DNA of 64,000 nucleotides, taken from NCBI GenBank assembly GCA_001603115.1, contig LVBG01000020.1, positions 24,482 to 88,481 on the forward strand, given 5' to 3'. Positions 9,277 through 18,015 of the stretch are shown in pieces. Origin of the DNA: Spirochaetales bacterium Spiro_05. GTDB taxonomy: Bacteria > Spirochaetota > Spirochaetia > Sphaerochaetales > Sphaerochaetaceae. Below the pieces are notes generated by a model. That model was not told where the DNA came from, searched no databases, and saw only the letters and a list, made by a program, of their open reading frames with translations. The first letter of the stretch is position 1, and every line of letters begins with the position of its first letter. A program made the position numbers and the translations under genes.

Positions 9277-9926
9277 TTCTGGAGATTGAGATAGTCATCC
9301 ACCGGCAGTGCCGTATCGGCAACCGGGAGATGAAAGCGATACTTGATCGCAATCAGACGGATGATGAACACCGTGCTGCTTGCAATCATGAACTTACCGA
9401 AGAGTCCGAGGCTGGTCATTTCCAGCAAAAGATAGACGATACCACCCAAGAGGGAGGCAGTTGCGTAGAAATCCGTGGTCAGTACGGTAGGGACGGAACG
9501 GCTCATGATATCGCGAACCACCCCTCCTCCAACTGCAGAAAAAACTCCGCAGAGCACCTGGCCGACCGGCCCGATGCCATACATGGCTCCCTTGGCCACC
9601 CCAAGAGCAGTGAAGACGCCCAGACCCAGGGAGTCGGCAAAAAGAATGACACGCCACTTGCCAACGAACTTGGGAGCAAGAAAGAAGACAGCCAGCCCGG
9701 TCCCAACACAAATCAGAATGTAGGAGCTGTTGGTGAACGCGGCAACCGGGGTTGCCCCAAGCAGCATGTCGCGGAACATTCCCCCACCACAGCCGACAGT
9801 GGCGGCAAAGACCACCACTCCCAGGATGTCGAGTTTCAGGCGCACCCCTTTCACAGCTCCGGTTATGGCAAAGATAAAGGTGCCGAAGAGGTCAAAGAGA
9901 TAGATGATCGTCAGTTCCAGTTCCAT
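9273..9926 (-). CDS. TRIC/UPF0126-family membrane protein
   Basis: 217-residue inner-membrane protein with two internal repeats of about three helices each. The hallmark glycine/arginine motifs GCGGGMFRDMLLG and GGGVVRDIMS identify the UPF0126 family, the bacterial relatives of trimeric intracellular cation channels. It is the first gene of the operon that continues into AlaX and DedA. Ion-channel function is inferred from family; the link to tRNA editing is only positional. Confidence 0.85.
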   Translation of the reverse strand: MELELTIIYLFDLFGTFIFAITGAVKGVRLKLDILGVVVFAATVGCGGGMFRDMLLGATPVAAFTNSSYILICVGTGLAVFFLAPKFVGKWRVILFADSLGLGVFTALGVAKGAMYGIGPVGQVLCGVFSAVGGGVVRDIMSRSVPTVLTTDFYATASLLGGIVYLLLEMTSLGLFGKFMIASSTVFIIRLIAIKYRFHLPVADTALPVDDYLNLQK

Positions 9927-10006
9927 AGGTCGAGCCTACCACCAAACCAAGACTTGTCCAAGACGGAGAACTGTACTATCTTTGAGAAAGTCAACAGGAG
10001 TGAGAA

Positions 10007-10606
10007 ATGGCAATAATCAAATCAGCATGGGAATTGGCGCTGGAGAAGACCGAAGCGCTCCAGGTCGACCCGGTTAAGATCAAGCATGACCTCAAGGTCA
10101 AGGAAGGGAGGCAGCTTGCTGCAACCTTTCTCAACGATATAGATGCAACGAAGGAAGCAACGGATAAGCAGTTTGCCCAGTATGCAGGCGAGGACAAGCA
10201 GTTGGTAAAGGAGGGCATGGCCCTCACACTGCTCTCCAACCTCTCCTTGCCACGCTCTGCCGCGTTCAAGGAATCTTTTGCCAAGGTAGTCCAGCTCGGC
10301 CTCATTGTGGCTGAAGGCAACGAGCAGGCAGGAGAGCTCATCAGTCAGCTGGAAGGGTTCTTCAGCCAGTATCTGGAGAACCAGGATGAATTGGTGGAGC
10401 GGATGAAACAGCAGTTCGCCCCCCATCTGGAGCAGAAGCAGGCACAGCTGCGCAAGCAGTACGGCCCGAACTTCATCCTCCGTCCTGAGCAGGATCCGGA
10501 GTTCATGAAACTCCTGGACAAACAGCTTGCTCAGTTGGATGAGCAGTACACCAACATCCTGAGCCAAGCCAAGGAACAGCTCAAGCAGATGCTCGGCATC
10601 GAATGA
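10007..10606 (+). CDS. Conserved hypothetical charged helical protein
   Basis: 199-residue soluble protein, very rich in Lys, Glu and Gln, with long helical segments likely to form coiled coils (LVERMKQQFAPHLEQKQAQLRKQYG). There is no signal peptide or membrane segment. The ATG at 10007 follows AGGAG and a strong hairpin terminator follows the stop, so it is a real single-gene unit. I do not recognise a functional family with certainty; similar proteins of this style occur in spirochaetes. The function is unknown. Confidence 0.75.
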   Translation: MAIIKSAWELALEKTEALQVDPVKIKHDLKVKEGRQLAATFLNDIDATKEATDKQFAQYAGEDKQLVKEGMALTLLSNLSLPRSAAFKESFAKVVQLGLIVAEGNEQAGELISQLEGFFSQYLENQDELVERMKQQFAPHLEQKQAQLRKQYGPNFILRPEQDPEFMKLLDKQLAQLDEQYTNILSQAKEQLKQMLGIE

Positions 10607-10618
10607 CAGAGACAAAGA

Positions 10619-10650
10619 AGCCTGCCGCCTGGCAGGTTTCCTTTTTCTCC
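10619..10650 (+). terminator. Intrinsic terminator
   Basis: Stem CCTGCC/GGCAGG with loop GCCT, followed by TTTCCTTTTTCTCC, 13 nt after the stop of the charged hypothetical protein. Confidence 0.85.
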
Positions 10651-10673
10651 TCAGATCCCAATAATCCGAAACG

Positions 10674-11180
10674 TCAGACTCTCTCCGATTCCAGCAGCAA
10701 TTGGTAAAGCACCAGATCCAGATAACGGTTGAACTTGTACCCGACTTCCCGCAGATGCCCGCACTTGCTGAAACCGAACCCCTCATGGAGGGCAATGGAA
10801 GCACTGTTATCGGCATCAATGACTGCAAGCAGGCAATGGCCGCCTGATGAGCGTGCATAGCCTATAAGCTCTGAAAGCAAGTAATGTGCATACCCTTTTC
10901 TGCGTTGCTCCTTTGCCACATAGATGGAGTGCTCATAGGTAAAGCGATACCCCTTCTTGGGTCTCCAAGGGCCATAGGTTGCAAATCCCGCTAGAAAGCC
11001 ATACTCATCAAGCACGCCCAACACGGGGTATCCATCATCCTGCTTCTGTTTCAGCCACTGGCGCAACTCATGCTCGCTTTTCGGCTCATAGTCATAGTTG
11101 CTGGTGGTATGTTCTATCACCTCATTGAGGATGGACAGCATTTGGTGCAGGTGTTCTTCGGTACAGGTAATGATCTGCAT
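10674..11180 (-). CDS. GNAT N-acetyltransferase, phosphinothricin acetyltransferase-like
   Basis: 168-residue GCN5-related acetyltransferase. The acetyl-CoA binding segment is YVAKEQRRKGYAHYLLSELIGYA, and FATYGPWRPKKGYRFTYEHSIYV plus the C-terminal DADNSASIALHEGFGF match the PAT/Bar-like (YncA) group, which acetylates amino-acid analogues or methionine sulfone-like substrates. I chose the ATG at 11180 because AGGAG sits 8 nt upstream; the track start at 11201 lacks a site. It is a single gene. Confidence 0.82.
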   Translation of the reverse strand: MQIITCTEEHLHQMLSILNEVIEHTTSNYDYEPKSEHELRQWLKQKQDDGYPVLGVLDEYGFLAGFATYGPWRPKKGYRFTYEHSIYVAKEQRRKGYAHYLLSELIGYARSSGGHCLLAVIDADNSASIALHEGFGFSKCGHLREVGYKFNRYLDLVLYQLLLESERV

Positions 11181-11229
11181 GATAGGTACTCCTGTTCCCA
11201 TCGTACAAGAACAAAAGCACCCAAGACAA

Positions 11230-11258
11230 GAACAGAGCCGCCCCTTTCGGGACGGCTC
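11230..11258 (-). terminator. Intrinsic terminator of the malic enzyme operon
   Basis: On the minus strand, AGCCGTCCC-GAAA-GGGGCGGCT followed by CTGTTCTTGTCTT, 23 nt past the malic enzyme stop. Confidence 0.8.
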
Positions 11259-11280
11259 GGTGATGTACTCTGAAAGATTC

Positions 11281-12570
11281 TCAGTTCCAGTACTTCTCCA
11301 TCCGCTTCACCAAGGAAACACGATATGCTTCCCAATCGGTGATGGGCTTCTGGGCAAGACCTTCCTCACACGCAGCCTTTGCTACGGCAACAGCTTCCCA
11401 TTCGATGACACGGGGGTCGAACGGCTTGGGAACGATGTAGTTGCGGCCGAAGCTGAACTTCTGCCCACCATAGGCTTTCTCAACCGAAGCAGGAACCGGT
11501 TCCTTGGCCAGAGCTGCAAGAGCCTTGGCAGCCGCCATCTTCATGCCTTCGCTGATGATGACCGAACGGACATCAAGTGCGCCGCGGAAGATGAAGGGGA
11601 AGCCGAGCACGTTGTTGATCTGGTTGGGATAGTCGCTTCTTCCCGTTGCCATGATGAGGTCGCTTCGGGTGGCCATTGCCAGCTCGTAGCCAATCTCAGG
11701 ATTCGGGTTGGACATGGCGAAAACCACAGGGTCCTTGGCCATGGAGAGCAACATCTCCGGAGTCACACAGTCTGCAACCGAAAGGCCCATCAGGACATCG
11801 GCACCGACCAAGGCTTCTGCGAGGGTGCGGGCTTTGTCCGAGGTGGCAAACTCCTCTTTCTCTGGCGTCATGCCAACCGTTCTGCCTTGGTAGATGACTC
11901 CCTTGCTGTCCGCCATGATGATGTGCTCGCGCTTCACCCCTGCTGCTACAAACATCTTGGCACAGGAGATACCGGCAGCACCTGCTCCGTTGACCACTAC
12001 CTTGATGTCCTCAAGCTTCTTGCCCACAATTTCACAGCTGTTCATCAAGCCTGCAGTGGCGATGATGGCAGTTCCGTGCTGGTCATCATGGAAGATGGGA
12101 ATATTGCATTGCTTGATCAGTTCCTGTTCGATCCTGAAGCACTCGGGTCCCTTGATGTCCTCAAGGTTTACTCCACCGAAGGTCGGGCTCATCGCCTTCA
12201 CCATCTCGATGATCTTGTCCGGATCCTTCTCGTCAAGCTCGATATCGAACACATCGATGTCGGCAAATCTCTTGAAGAGAACACCCTTTCCTTCCATAAC
12301 AGGCTTGCTGGCCAAAGCCCCACGGTCGCCAAGACCGAGGATGGCTGTCCCATTGGAAATGACTGCCACCAAGTTCCCCTTTGAGGTGTACTTGTAGGCA
12401 TCCTCAGGGTTGTCGGCAATGGCGAGCACCGGCTTTGCAACACCGGGGGTGTAGGCAAGGCCCAGATCGGCTGCCGTCTGGCAGGGCTTGGAGGGTACTA
12501 CCGAGACCTTGCCCGGAACACCGTCCATCATGTGATACTCAAGCGCACGCTTGGTCAAATCATCTTGCAT
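11281..12570 (-). CDS. NAD(P)-dependent malic enzyme (malate to pyruvate)
   Basis: 429-residue oxidative decarboxylase: malate plus NAD(P)+ to pyruvate plus CO2. Visible are AYTPGVAKPVLAI near the start, the NGTAILGLGDRG segment, the metal region (FHDDQHGTAII), and the Rossmann motif GAGAAGISCAKM. The length matches the short bacterial form without the PTA domain. The ATG at 12570 follows AAGGAG at 8-nt spacing; the track start at 12603 is upstream of it. It lies 19 nt after the Ldh2-type dehydrogenase in a DeoR-led operon. Confidence 0.93.
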   Translation of the reverse strand: MQDDLTKRALEYHMMDGVPGKVSVVPSKPCQTAADLGLAYTPGVAKPVLAIADNPEDAYKYTSKGNLVAVISNGTAILGLGDRGALASKPVMEGKGVLFKRFADIDVFDIELDEKDPDKIIEMVKAMSPTFGGVNLEDIKGPECFRIEQELIKQCNIPIFHDDQHGTAIIATAGLMNSCEIVGKKLEDIKVVVNGAGAAGISCAKMFVAAGVKREHIIMADSKGVIYQGRTVGMTPEKEEFATSDKARTLAEALVGADVLMGLSVADCVTPEMLLSMAKDPVVFAMSNPNPEIGYELAMATRSDLIMATGRSDYPNQINNVLGFPFIFRGALDVRSVIISEGMKMAAAKALAALAKEPVPASVEKAYGGQKFSFGRNYIVPKPFDPRVIEWEAVAVAKAACEEGLAQKPITDWEAYRVSLVKRMEKYWN

Positions 12571-12589
12571 TATCGTAGCTCCTTTTCCC

Positions 12590-13732
12590 TTATTTCTTCT
12601 CAAAATCCCAATTGTAGTTCATTTTGTAGCGGTCGCGGAGTGTGACCATCACCTTCTGCAAGGACGGAGGAACGGGGCACCCATGTTCTTTTCGGAACTG
12701 GTAGGCCAAATGCTCCTTCTCGCCTGCGGTGAAGATGTAGTCTTCGCCCGGAGCCTTCTTGCTCTCCCTCAGTTCACGGCAGATGGTGCCTGCGATGCGC
12801 TTGAAGGTATCCAGACCCATGAAGTGCTCAGGGTCGATGGCGATGAAGAAGTGCCCAAGCGGGTATGGAATGGCCTTGTGATCATCATCAAAGCCATTGA
12901 GGGCCTTCATCCAGGAACCGTCCTGCAAGGCTGCAGAGAGAATCTCCACCACGGTTGCATAGCCAAAACCCTTGTAGCCACCGGTCACCTCGCCGATGCC
13001 CCCGAGCGGGGTTAGGGCTGCCTTGCCGGTGGTGAGGTCTTCAAGCACCTGCTGCGTATCGGTACGGGTCTTTCCCTCATGGTCGAGTACCCAACCTGCA
13101 GGGAGGGCCTTTCCAGCTCGTCCGTACACCTCAATCTTGCCACGCTGGGTGACACTGGTTGCACAGTCAAGCACAAAGGGGAACTCCTCATCGGTCGGGA
13201 AGCCGAACGTGAGGGGGTTGGTTCCCAGCATGTTCTCCACCCCGTGGGTGGGAGCGATGGAGGGCCTTGCATTGGTACCGGTAATACCAAGCATACCTTT
13301 TTCGGTAGCCATGGTGGCGAAGTAGCCGGCAATACCGTAGTGGTTCGAGTTGCGTACCACAACCATGCCCAGACCATACTTCTTTGCCTTCTCGATAGCC
13401 ATTTCCATCGCCTTGTATCCGGCGACGTGGCCCATGCCGTTGTGGGCGTCCAGGACTGCGGTTGCATCCTTGTCCTTGATCACCTCAATCTCGGTGACCG
13501 GATTCATGATGCCCATGTCGATGCGGTCGATGTAGATCGGCTTGAGTCTTCCGATGCCATGGCTGTCGATGCCACGCTTATCACTCTCAATGAGGACATC
13601 ACCGATGATCTTTGCGTCGGCAGCGGGAACCCCGGCATGCACCAACGCCTCTTCCATGAACGACTCCAGGTCCTCGAACGGGATCCAGGCACAATCGTGA
13701 TACTGCTCGGCATACGTATCCATATACTTCAT
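12590..13732 (-). CDS. Malate/L-lactate dehydrogenase family (Ldh_2) oxidoreductase
   Basis: 380-residue NAD(P)-dependent dehydrogenase of the Ldh_2/YlbC/ComC family, which oxidises (S)-2-hydroxy acids such as malate, lactate, sulfolactate or ureidoglycolate. Typical features are ESDKRGIDSHGIGRL, RNSNHYGIAGYFA (nucleotide and substrate binding) and GTNPLTFGFP. The ATG follows AGGAGG. Pairing with malic enzyme suggests malate or a related C4 hydroxy acid as substrate; this is inference from context. It belongs to the DeoR operon. Confidence 0.88.
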   Translation of the reverse strand: MKYMDTYAEQYHDCAWIPFEDLESFMEEALVHAGVPAADAKIIGDVLIESDKRGIDSHGIGRLKPIYIDRIDMGIMNPVTEIEVIKDKDATAVLDAHNGMGHVAGYKAMEMAIEKAKKYGLGMVVVRNSNHYGIAGYFATMATEKGMLGITGTNARPSIAPTHGVENMLGTNPLTFGFPTDEEFPFVLDCATSVTQRGKIEVYGRAGKALPAGWVLDHEGKTRTDTQQVLEDLTTGKAALTPLGGIGEVTGGYKGFGYATVVEILSAALQDGSWMKALNGFDDDHKAIPYPLGHFFIAIDPEHFMGLDTFKRIAGTICRELRESKKAPGEDYIFTAGEKEHLAYQFRKEHGCPVPPSLQKVMVTLRDRYKMNYNWDFEKK

Positions 13733-13744
13733 TCGGTTCTCCTC

Positions 13745-14530
13745 CTACACCTCTGTAGTTGCTACGATTATCTGAAGATCCTCCGGGATCTCCATCTGTT
13801 TCACCAAATCAGCTCCCCGCTCGTCGGTGACCAATGCATCGACCAAGTCCAGGGAGACAGTCTTGAAATTCGAAACCACCCCAATCTTGTTGCTTGAGGC
13901 AACAACGATGACCCTCCCTACCGTATGTTCGATCATGGCGCGGGTGGTGTCGGCTTCCTCAAGAATGGGAGTGGTAAGTCCGGCCGACGGACTGAAGCCG
14001 TCGACTCCGATGATTGCCTTATTGGCATGTATCTGGCTGATGAGCATCGAGGCCAAGGAACCCGATACGGAGTGGCTGCGGCTGCGGTACACGCCGCCTG
14101 CAAGGATGAGACGGATGTGTTCGCTTTCCTTGCACAGCCAGATGGCATCGATGTTGTTGGTGACGATGGTCACTTTCTTCTGAAGATCCACCACCGCACG
14201 AATAACCTCGAAGGTGGTGGAACCGCTGTTGATGTAGAGTGTGTCACCCTCCTCGACCAGCTTTGCAACGGCTTTGCCGATAGCTTCCTTCTCCTTGGGA
14301 TACTCACTTGCTTTCTGCAGGTAATCGGGCTCAACCGGCAAGTTGCGCCGCATGGTTGCCCCACCGTGGGTGCGCTCCACCAGACCCTTGGTGGCCAGCT
14401 GGTCCAGATCGCGGCGGATGGTAAGTTCACTGACCCCAAGTTGCTCGGCAAGAGAACCCACATTGACCGAACCCTGGGTTTTCACCAGGGAGAGGATGAA
14501 CTGTTGTCTGCCGGCAGGAATGGTTGACAT
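13745..14530 (-). CDS. DeoR/GlpR-family transcriptional regulator
   Basis: 261-residue repressor-type regulator. The N-terminal DeoR helix-turn-helix is visible as VNVGSLAEQLGVSELTIRRDLDQLATKGLVERTHGGA, and the C-terminal DeoRC sensor domain has YINSGSTTFEVIRAV. The family usually senses phosphorylated sugars or organic-acid-related metabolites. It is the first gene of the operon with the Ldh2-type dehydrogenase and malic enzyme. A perfect inverted repeat over its promoter points to autoregulation. Confidence 0.92.
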   Translation of the reverse strand: MSTIPAGRQQFILSLVKTQGSVNVGSLAEQLGVSELTIRRDLDQLATKGLVERTHGGATMRRNLPVEPDYLQKASEYPKEKEAIGKAVAKLVEEGDTLYINSGSTTFEVIRAVVDLQKKVTIVTNNIDAIWLCKESEHIRLILAGGVYRSRSHSVSGSLASMLISQIHANKAIIGVDGFSPSAGLTTPILEEADTTRAMIEHTVGRVIVVASSNKIGVVSNFKTVSLDLVDALVTDERGADLVKQMEIPEDLQIIVATTEV

Positions 14531-14540
14531 GAACGTTTCC

Positions 14541-14606
14541 TTGAATGTTTTTGTACTTTTTTACCAATACAACCCCATGATACAATCAAAAACATTCAAC
14601 TGTCAA
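14541..14606 (-). promoter_or_regulatory. Promoter with 13-bp inverted-repeat operator for the DeoR operon
   Basis: On the minus strand, TTGACA (14606-14601) and TATCAT (14582-14577) are separated by 18 nt. TTGAATGTTTTTG lies at 14541-14553 and its exact reverse complement CAAAAACATTCAA at 14587-14599, 33 nt apart. One arm fills the -35/-10 spacer and the other lies in the leader, as expected for repressor binding and looping. The operator role is inferred. Confidence 0.75.
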
Positions 14607-14764
14607 GAAAAATACCTTCACCTCACTCATGTTGATGAAATACTCCGTAAAAAGTTCACCAACCATCAATTAGGGTTTTCCAACCACGACTTTCAACGCA
14701 ATCAGCACAATCCCCCCTTGATTATCACTCGGAAACCTGCTATGTTCATCAATGCCTATCGCAT

Positions 14765-14836
14765 GGTGCCATACCCAAGTGGTAAGGGAAAGGTCTGCAA
14801 AACCTTGATGCATCGGTTCGAATCCGATTGGCACCT
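14765..14836 (+). tRNA. tRNA-Cys (GCA)
   Basis: Complete 72-nt cloverleaf. Acceptor GGTGCCA pairs with TGGCACC with discriminator T; D-stem CCC/GGG; anticodon stem AAGGT/ACCTT with loop CTGCAAA (anticodon GCA). The T-arm is ATCGG-TTCGAAT-CCGAT. CCA is not encoded. The discriminator U is the identity base expected for tRNA-Cys. A hairpin terminator follows directly. Confidence 0.96.
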
Positions 14837-14842
14837 CTTGAA

Positions 14843-14872
14843 AGAGCCGCTGAGATCCAGCGGCTCTTTCTC
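14843..14872 (+). terminator. Terminator after tRNA-Cys
   Basis: Ten-bp stem AGAGCCGCTG/CAGCGGCTCT, loop AGATC, followed by TTCTCTG, 6 nt after the tRNA. Confidence 0.88.
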
Positions 14873-14886
14873 TGTTCAGCGATAGA

Positions 14887-15105
14887 CTATACCTCGGGGA
14901 ACGAGATATCCACGGTTCTCTTCTTTTTCACACAGTCAGCCAGATACAGATTGATGATGGTCTGGTAAGCTATCCCCGTATTCTGTGCAAGTTGCTTGAA
15001 ATAAGAAACAGTTTCAGAGTCCAGTCTGATGGTCACTTGTTGTTTCGGTAGCTTATGAATATACGGGTTTTTGATCCCTTTTGAAAAATCATATTCTGCT
15101 TTCAT
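14887..15105 (-). CDS. BrnA-type antitoxin (ribbon-helix-helix)
   Basis: 72-residue antitoxin with the segment PKQQVTIRLDSETVSYFKQLAQNTGIAYQTIINLYLADC, a BrnA/CopG ribbon-helix-helix DNA-binding domain. The start is the ATG at 15105, with AGGGGAGG 7 nt upstream; the track uses a GTG at 15111. The restored BrnT frame would stop at 15108, leaving only 2 nt before this ATG, the standard toxin-first BrnTA order. BrnA neutralises BrnT and autoregulates the operon. The gene is intact although the toxin is interrupted. Confidence 0.87.
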   Translation of the reverse strand: MKAEYDFSKGIKNPYIHKLPKQQVTIRLDSETVSYFKQLAQNTGIAYQTIINLYLADCVKKKRTVDISFPEV

Positions 15106-15107
15106 TG

Positions 15108-15422
<315 letters not shown>

Positions 15423-15627
15423 TTATCCGTCAATATATGCTGCTTGCAAAACAGTGCAATCGGTACTTTCAGCTACAGACAACGCCATGCCAGTATCTTG
15501 CATCTATGTATCCAACAAATAATCTCTTCGGTACAGCCTAAAGAGTTACTGACCATGATTGGGATCCCATTACTCCTAATCCAGATTATGTCAAATTCCA
15601 AAATCATCAGATGCATCCAATTATTGG

Positions 15628-17085
15628 CTACCTGTATGAATCATGTGTCCTAAACGTTTGCAGCGAGCTTTTGGGGTGCTGCGGATCGCTCATGACCAAC
15701 AAGTTTTTCGCCACAAGCGGAAACACGTAGTTCTTCGTGAAATAGGCAACCGATTTGAATCCGAAATACTCAGCAAGTTCTTTCCTGGTTTTCGGAGTCT
15801 TGCAAAAGGCCAGAATCATTATTTCAGATTCTGAAAGATTCTCTACGTCCGCTTGCTCAAATCCTGTACGCTTATACAGCGTTACGGTAAAGAGTCCTCG
15901 TGATGATTCAAATACTGGATCTGGGTTTCCTGCCTCTCGCATGACCCGATAGATGGTAGGAATACCCGAATACCGGTTTTCAGTAAGTGACAAGAGCTCC
16001 ATGGAAGTGGCAAGAACGGGATTCCGTGTATCAGGCTGTATTTTGCCCAGTTGATCGAGTGTAATTCGACCGTATAAACCTCCGGGATTTTTTACCTCCA
16101 TCCGATTTTCATACATGATCAGCTGGATAGGCATACCTTCTGCATGAATGCTGTAGTCCCTATGGATGAGGGCATTCAGGATTACTTCCCTTATTGCAAC
16201 CATTGGGTAATCGGTAGTATCAGTCCGTATTCCAGTGTTTGCATCGACAATGGTGCGTACTTTCATATTATTCTTAATGAAAACAAGTGCATTGGTAAGC
16301 ATATCTTCCAGTGTACCTTCAATACGTTTGTTGTCGGTGAATCGCTCATTATGTGCACCGATATCACCGATACGGACACCTGGAATGGAAATGGCATTGA
16401 TGGTAAGCTGCGGAAAGTATGCCTGGGGATACGGACAAAACAAGAGAACTGCACTCATGGTGGGGCGTCCGTCCACAATCATACTCATCAGACCCAATAT
16501 CTGTTGATAATCCAGCTTGGCTAGGTTGGGCTTGTTGGATCGAAGCCTCAGAATATAACGTTGCAGGGCATCCTTATCCAGCGAAGTTTCTTGCGCACCC
16601 TCAATGGGGCGAATATCATCCCGGTATTTTTTTCTATACGCTTCATAACTGAAAACTTCATACTCTGACATCGGTTCATCAGACTGCCCTACACGGATAT
16701 AAGAACCCTTGAGTCGCCCCTTACCACCGTAATGACAAGGACGATCGACAATATCTACTGCTGGGATTTCTGCAGACAGGAAGAACATCCCATCTTCCTC
16801 GCAGACTGTAATAAGGGGCCTGATTTTTGGAACCATTTCGTTGCACTGCTCTACAATCTTATTCTGTAAATCTGCTGGATCGTACACTCCTACTTTCTGA
16901 AAACCTTTCTTCTCATCGATGCCAAAGAGAATGACACCCCCCTCATCCTGATTTGAAAAGCTGGACAAAGTATCATAGAGTCGCTTTGGATTACCATCAT
17001 GTACTGCTTTGATCTCCAAAGTCTGGCCTTCCATCCGTCGACTCGTTACATCATTGATGATCGCTTTCAGTTCATCTGTTGTCAT
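15628..17085 (-). CDS. AlbA_2 (Schlafen-type) domain protein with C-terminal ATPase-like and helical region
   Basis: 485-residue protein. The N-terminal AlbA_2/Schlafen nucleic-acid-associated domain is visible as EGQTLEIKAV, the FSNQDEGGVILFGIDEK core and the GSYIRVGQSDEPMS segment. The middle carries an HATPase_c_4-like part (REVILNALIHRDYS). The tail looks winged-helix-like (SEIMILAFCKTPKTRKELAEYFG). Such proteins sit in accessory regions as regulators or defence-associated factors; the function is unproven. The ATG at 17085 has GGAGGA upstream, unlike the track start 17124. It lacks an obvious operon partner. Confidence 0.78.
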   Translation of the reverse strand: MTTDELKAIINDVTSRRMEGQTLEIKAVHDGNPKRLYDTLSSFSNQDEGGVILFGIDEKKGFQKVGVYDPADLQNKIVEQCNEMVPKIRPLITVCEEDGMFFLSAEIPAVDIVDRPCHYGGKGRLKGSYIRVGQSDEPMSEYEVFSYEAYRKKYRDDIRPIEGAQETSLDKDALQRYILRLRSNKPNLAKLDYQQILGLMSMIVDGRPTMSAVLLFCPYPQAYFPQLTINAISIPGVRIGDIGAHNERFTDNKRIEGTLEDMLTNALVFIKNNMKVRTIVDANTGIRTDTTDYPMVAIREVILNALIHRDYSIHAEGMPIQLIMYENRMEVKNPGGLYGRITLDQLGKIQPDTRNPVLATSMELLSLTENRYSGIPTIYRVMREAGNPDPVFESSRGLFTVTLYKRTGFEQADVENLSESEIMILAFCKTPKTRKELAEYFGFKSVAYFTKNYVFPLVAKNLLVMSDPQHPKSSLQTFRTHDSYR

Positions 17086-17239
17086 GCAGAATATGTCCTC
17101 CCACTCGTATGGTACATTCAGCACACCACAATTTCACTTGATTCCAAGTATTTTTAACTTGTTTTTCCAGTTTTTACAAATTTTTCACTTGTTTTCACTA
17201 ATTTTTAAGATTTTTTCTCTCATTTTTTCCTTCAGCAAA

Positions 17240-17270
17240 GGCAAAATAGAAAGGAGGGGTTTCCCCCTCC
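17240..17270 (-). terminator. Terminator of the liv operon
   Basis: Minus-strand hairpin GGAGGGGGAAACCCCTCC followed by TTTCTATTTTG, about 30 nt after the livF stop. Confidence 0.82.
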
Positions 17271-17301
17271 CCAAGCGTTCAATAGTTGAACAACCTTTTG
17301 C

Positions 17302-18015
17302 TTACTTGGATTTGCCCAGGTATGCGAACTTGATCTCCTCATTCTCCAGCAGTTCCCTGCCGGGTCCGGTGAGAGTGATGTTCCCTGTCTCCATGACATA
17401 GCCGGTATGCGCAGTGCGCAAGGCGACGTTGGCGTTCTGCTCGATCAGGAGCACCGTAACACCCGCCTCGTTGATGCGCTTGATGATGGAGAAGATGTCT
17501 TTCACCACTAAGGGGGCAAGCCCCAGGGAGGGCTCATCCATCATGATCATCTTCGGGTTGGCCATCAGTGCGCGGCCTACAGCCAGCATCTGCTGCTCAC
17601 CACCGGAGAGCGTGCCGGCCAGCTGCCAGTGACGCTCCTTGAGGCGGGGGAAAAGCTCATAGACACGTTCCAGGCTCTGCTGCTCGTGGGCTTTGTCCTG
17701 AAGGTACCCCCCGATCTTGAGGTTCTCCAAGGTGGTAAGGTTCGGGAACACCCTGCGTCCTTCGGGAACGAGCACAAGGCCCATTTCCACAATCTTGCGG
17801 GTATCCATGCCGTTGAGCTTCACACCATTGTAGGTGATCGTGCCGCTGGTGATGGGTACCAGCCCCATGATCGAGCGCAAGGTGGTGGACTTACCCGCCC
17901 CATTGGCACCGATGAGGGTGATGATCTTTCCTTCATCCACGGCAAACGTAATTCCATTCAGGGCGACAATGCCGCCATAGCAGACCTTAAGGTCCTGTAT
18001 TTCCAGTAAACTCAT
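17302..18015 (-). CDS. livF: Branched-chain amino acid ABC transporter ATPase LivF
   Basis: 237-residue cytoplasmic ATPase. Walker A is GANGAGKSTT, the signature is LSGGEQQMLAVGRALM, Walker B is MIMMDEPSLGLAP, and the switch His region is IEQN. LSGGEQQML and the downstream GLAPLVV segment are diagnostic of LivF rather than LivG. Its start overlaps the livG stop (ATGA). It is the last gene of livKHMGF. Confidence 0.95.
   Translation of the reverse strand: MSLLEIQDLKVCYGGIVALNGITFAVDEGKIITLIGANGAGKSTTLRSIMGLVPITSGTITYNGVKLNGMDTRKIVEMGLVLVPEGRRVFPNLTTLENLKIGGYLQDKAHEQQSLERVYELFPRLKERHWQLAGTLSGGEQQMLAVGRALMANPKMIMMDEPSLGLAPLVVKDIFSIIKRINEAGVTVLLIEQNANVALRTAHTGYVMETGNITLTGPGRELLENEEIKFAYLGKSK

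Noticed and set aside
11098-12384. 428-codon plus-strand ORF across malic enzyme
   Set aside because: Shadow of the malic enzyme frame on the other strand, His/Cys-rich and without family motifs.
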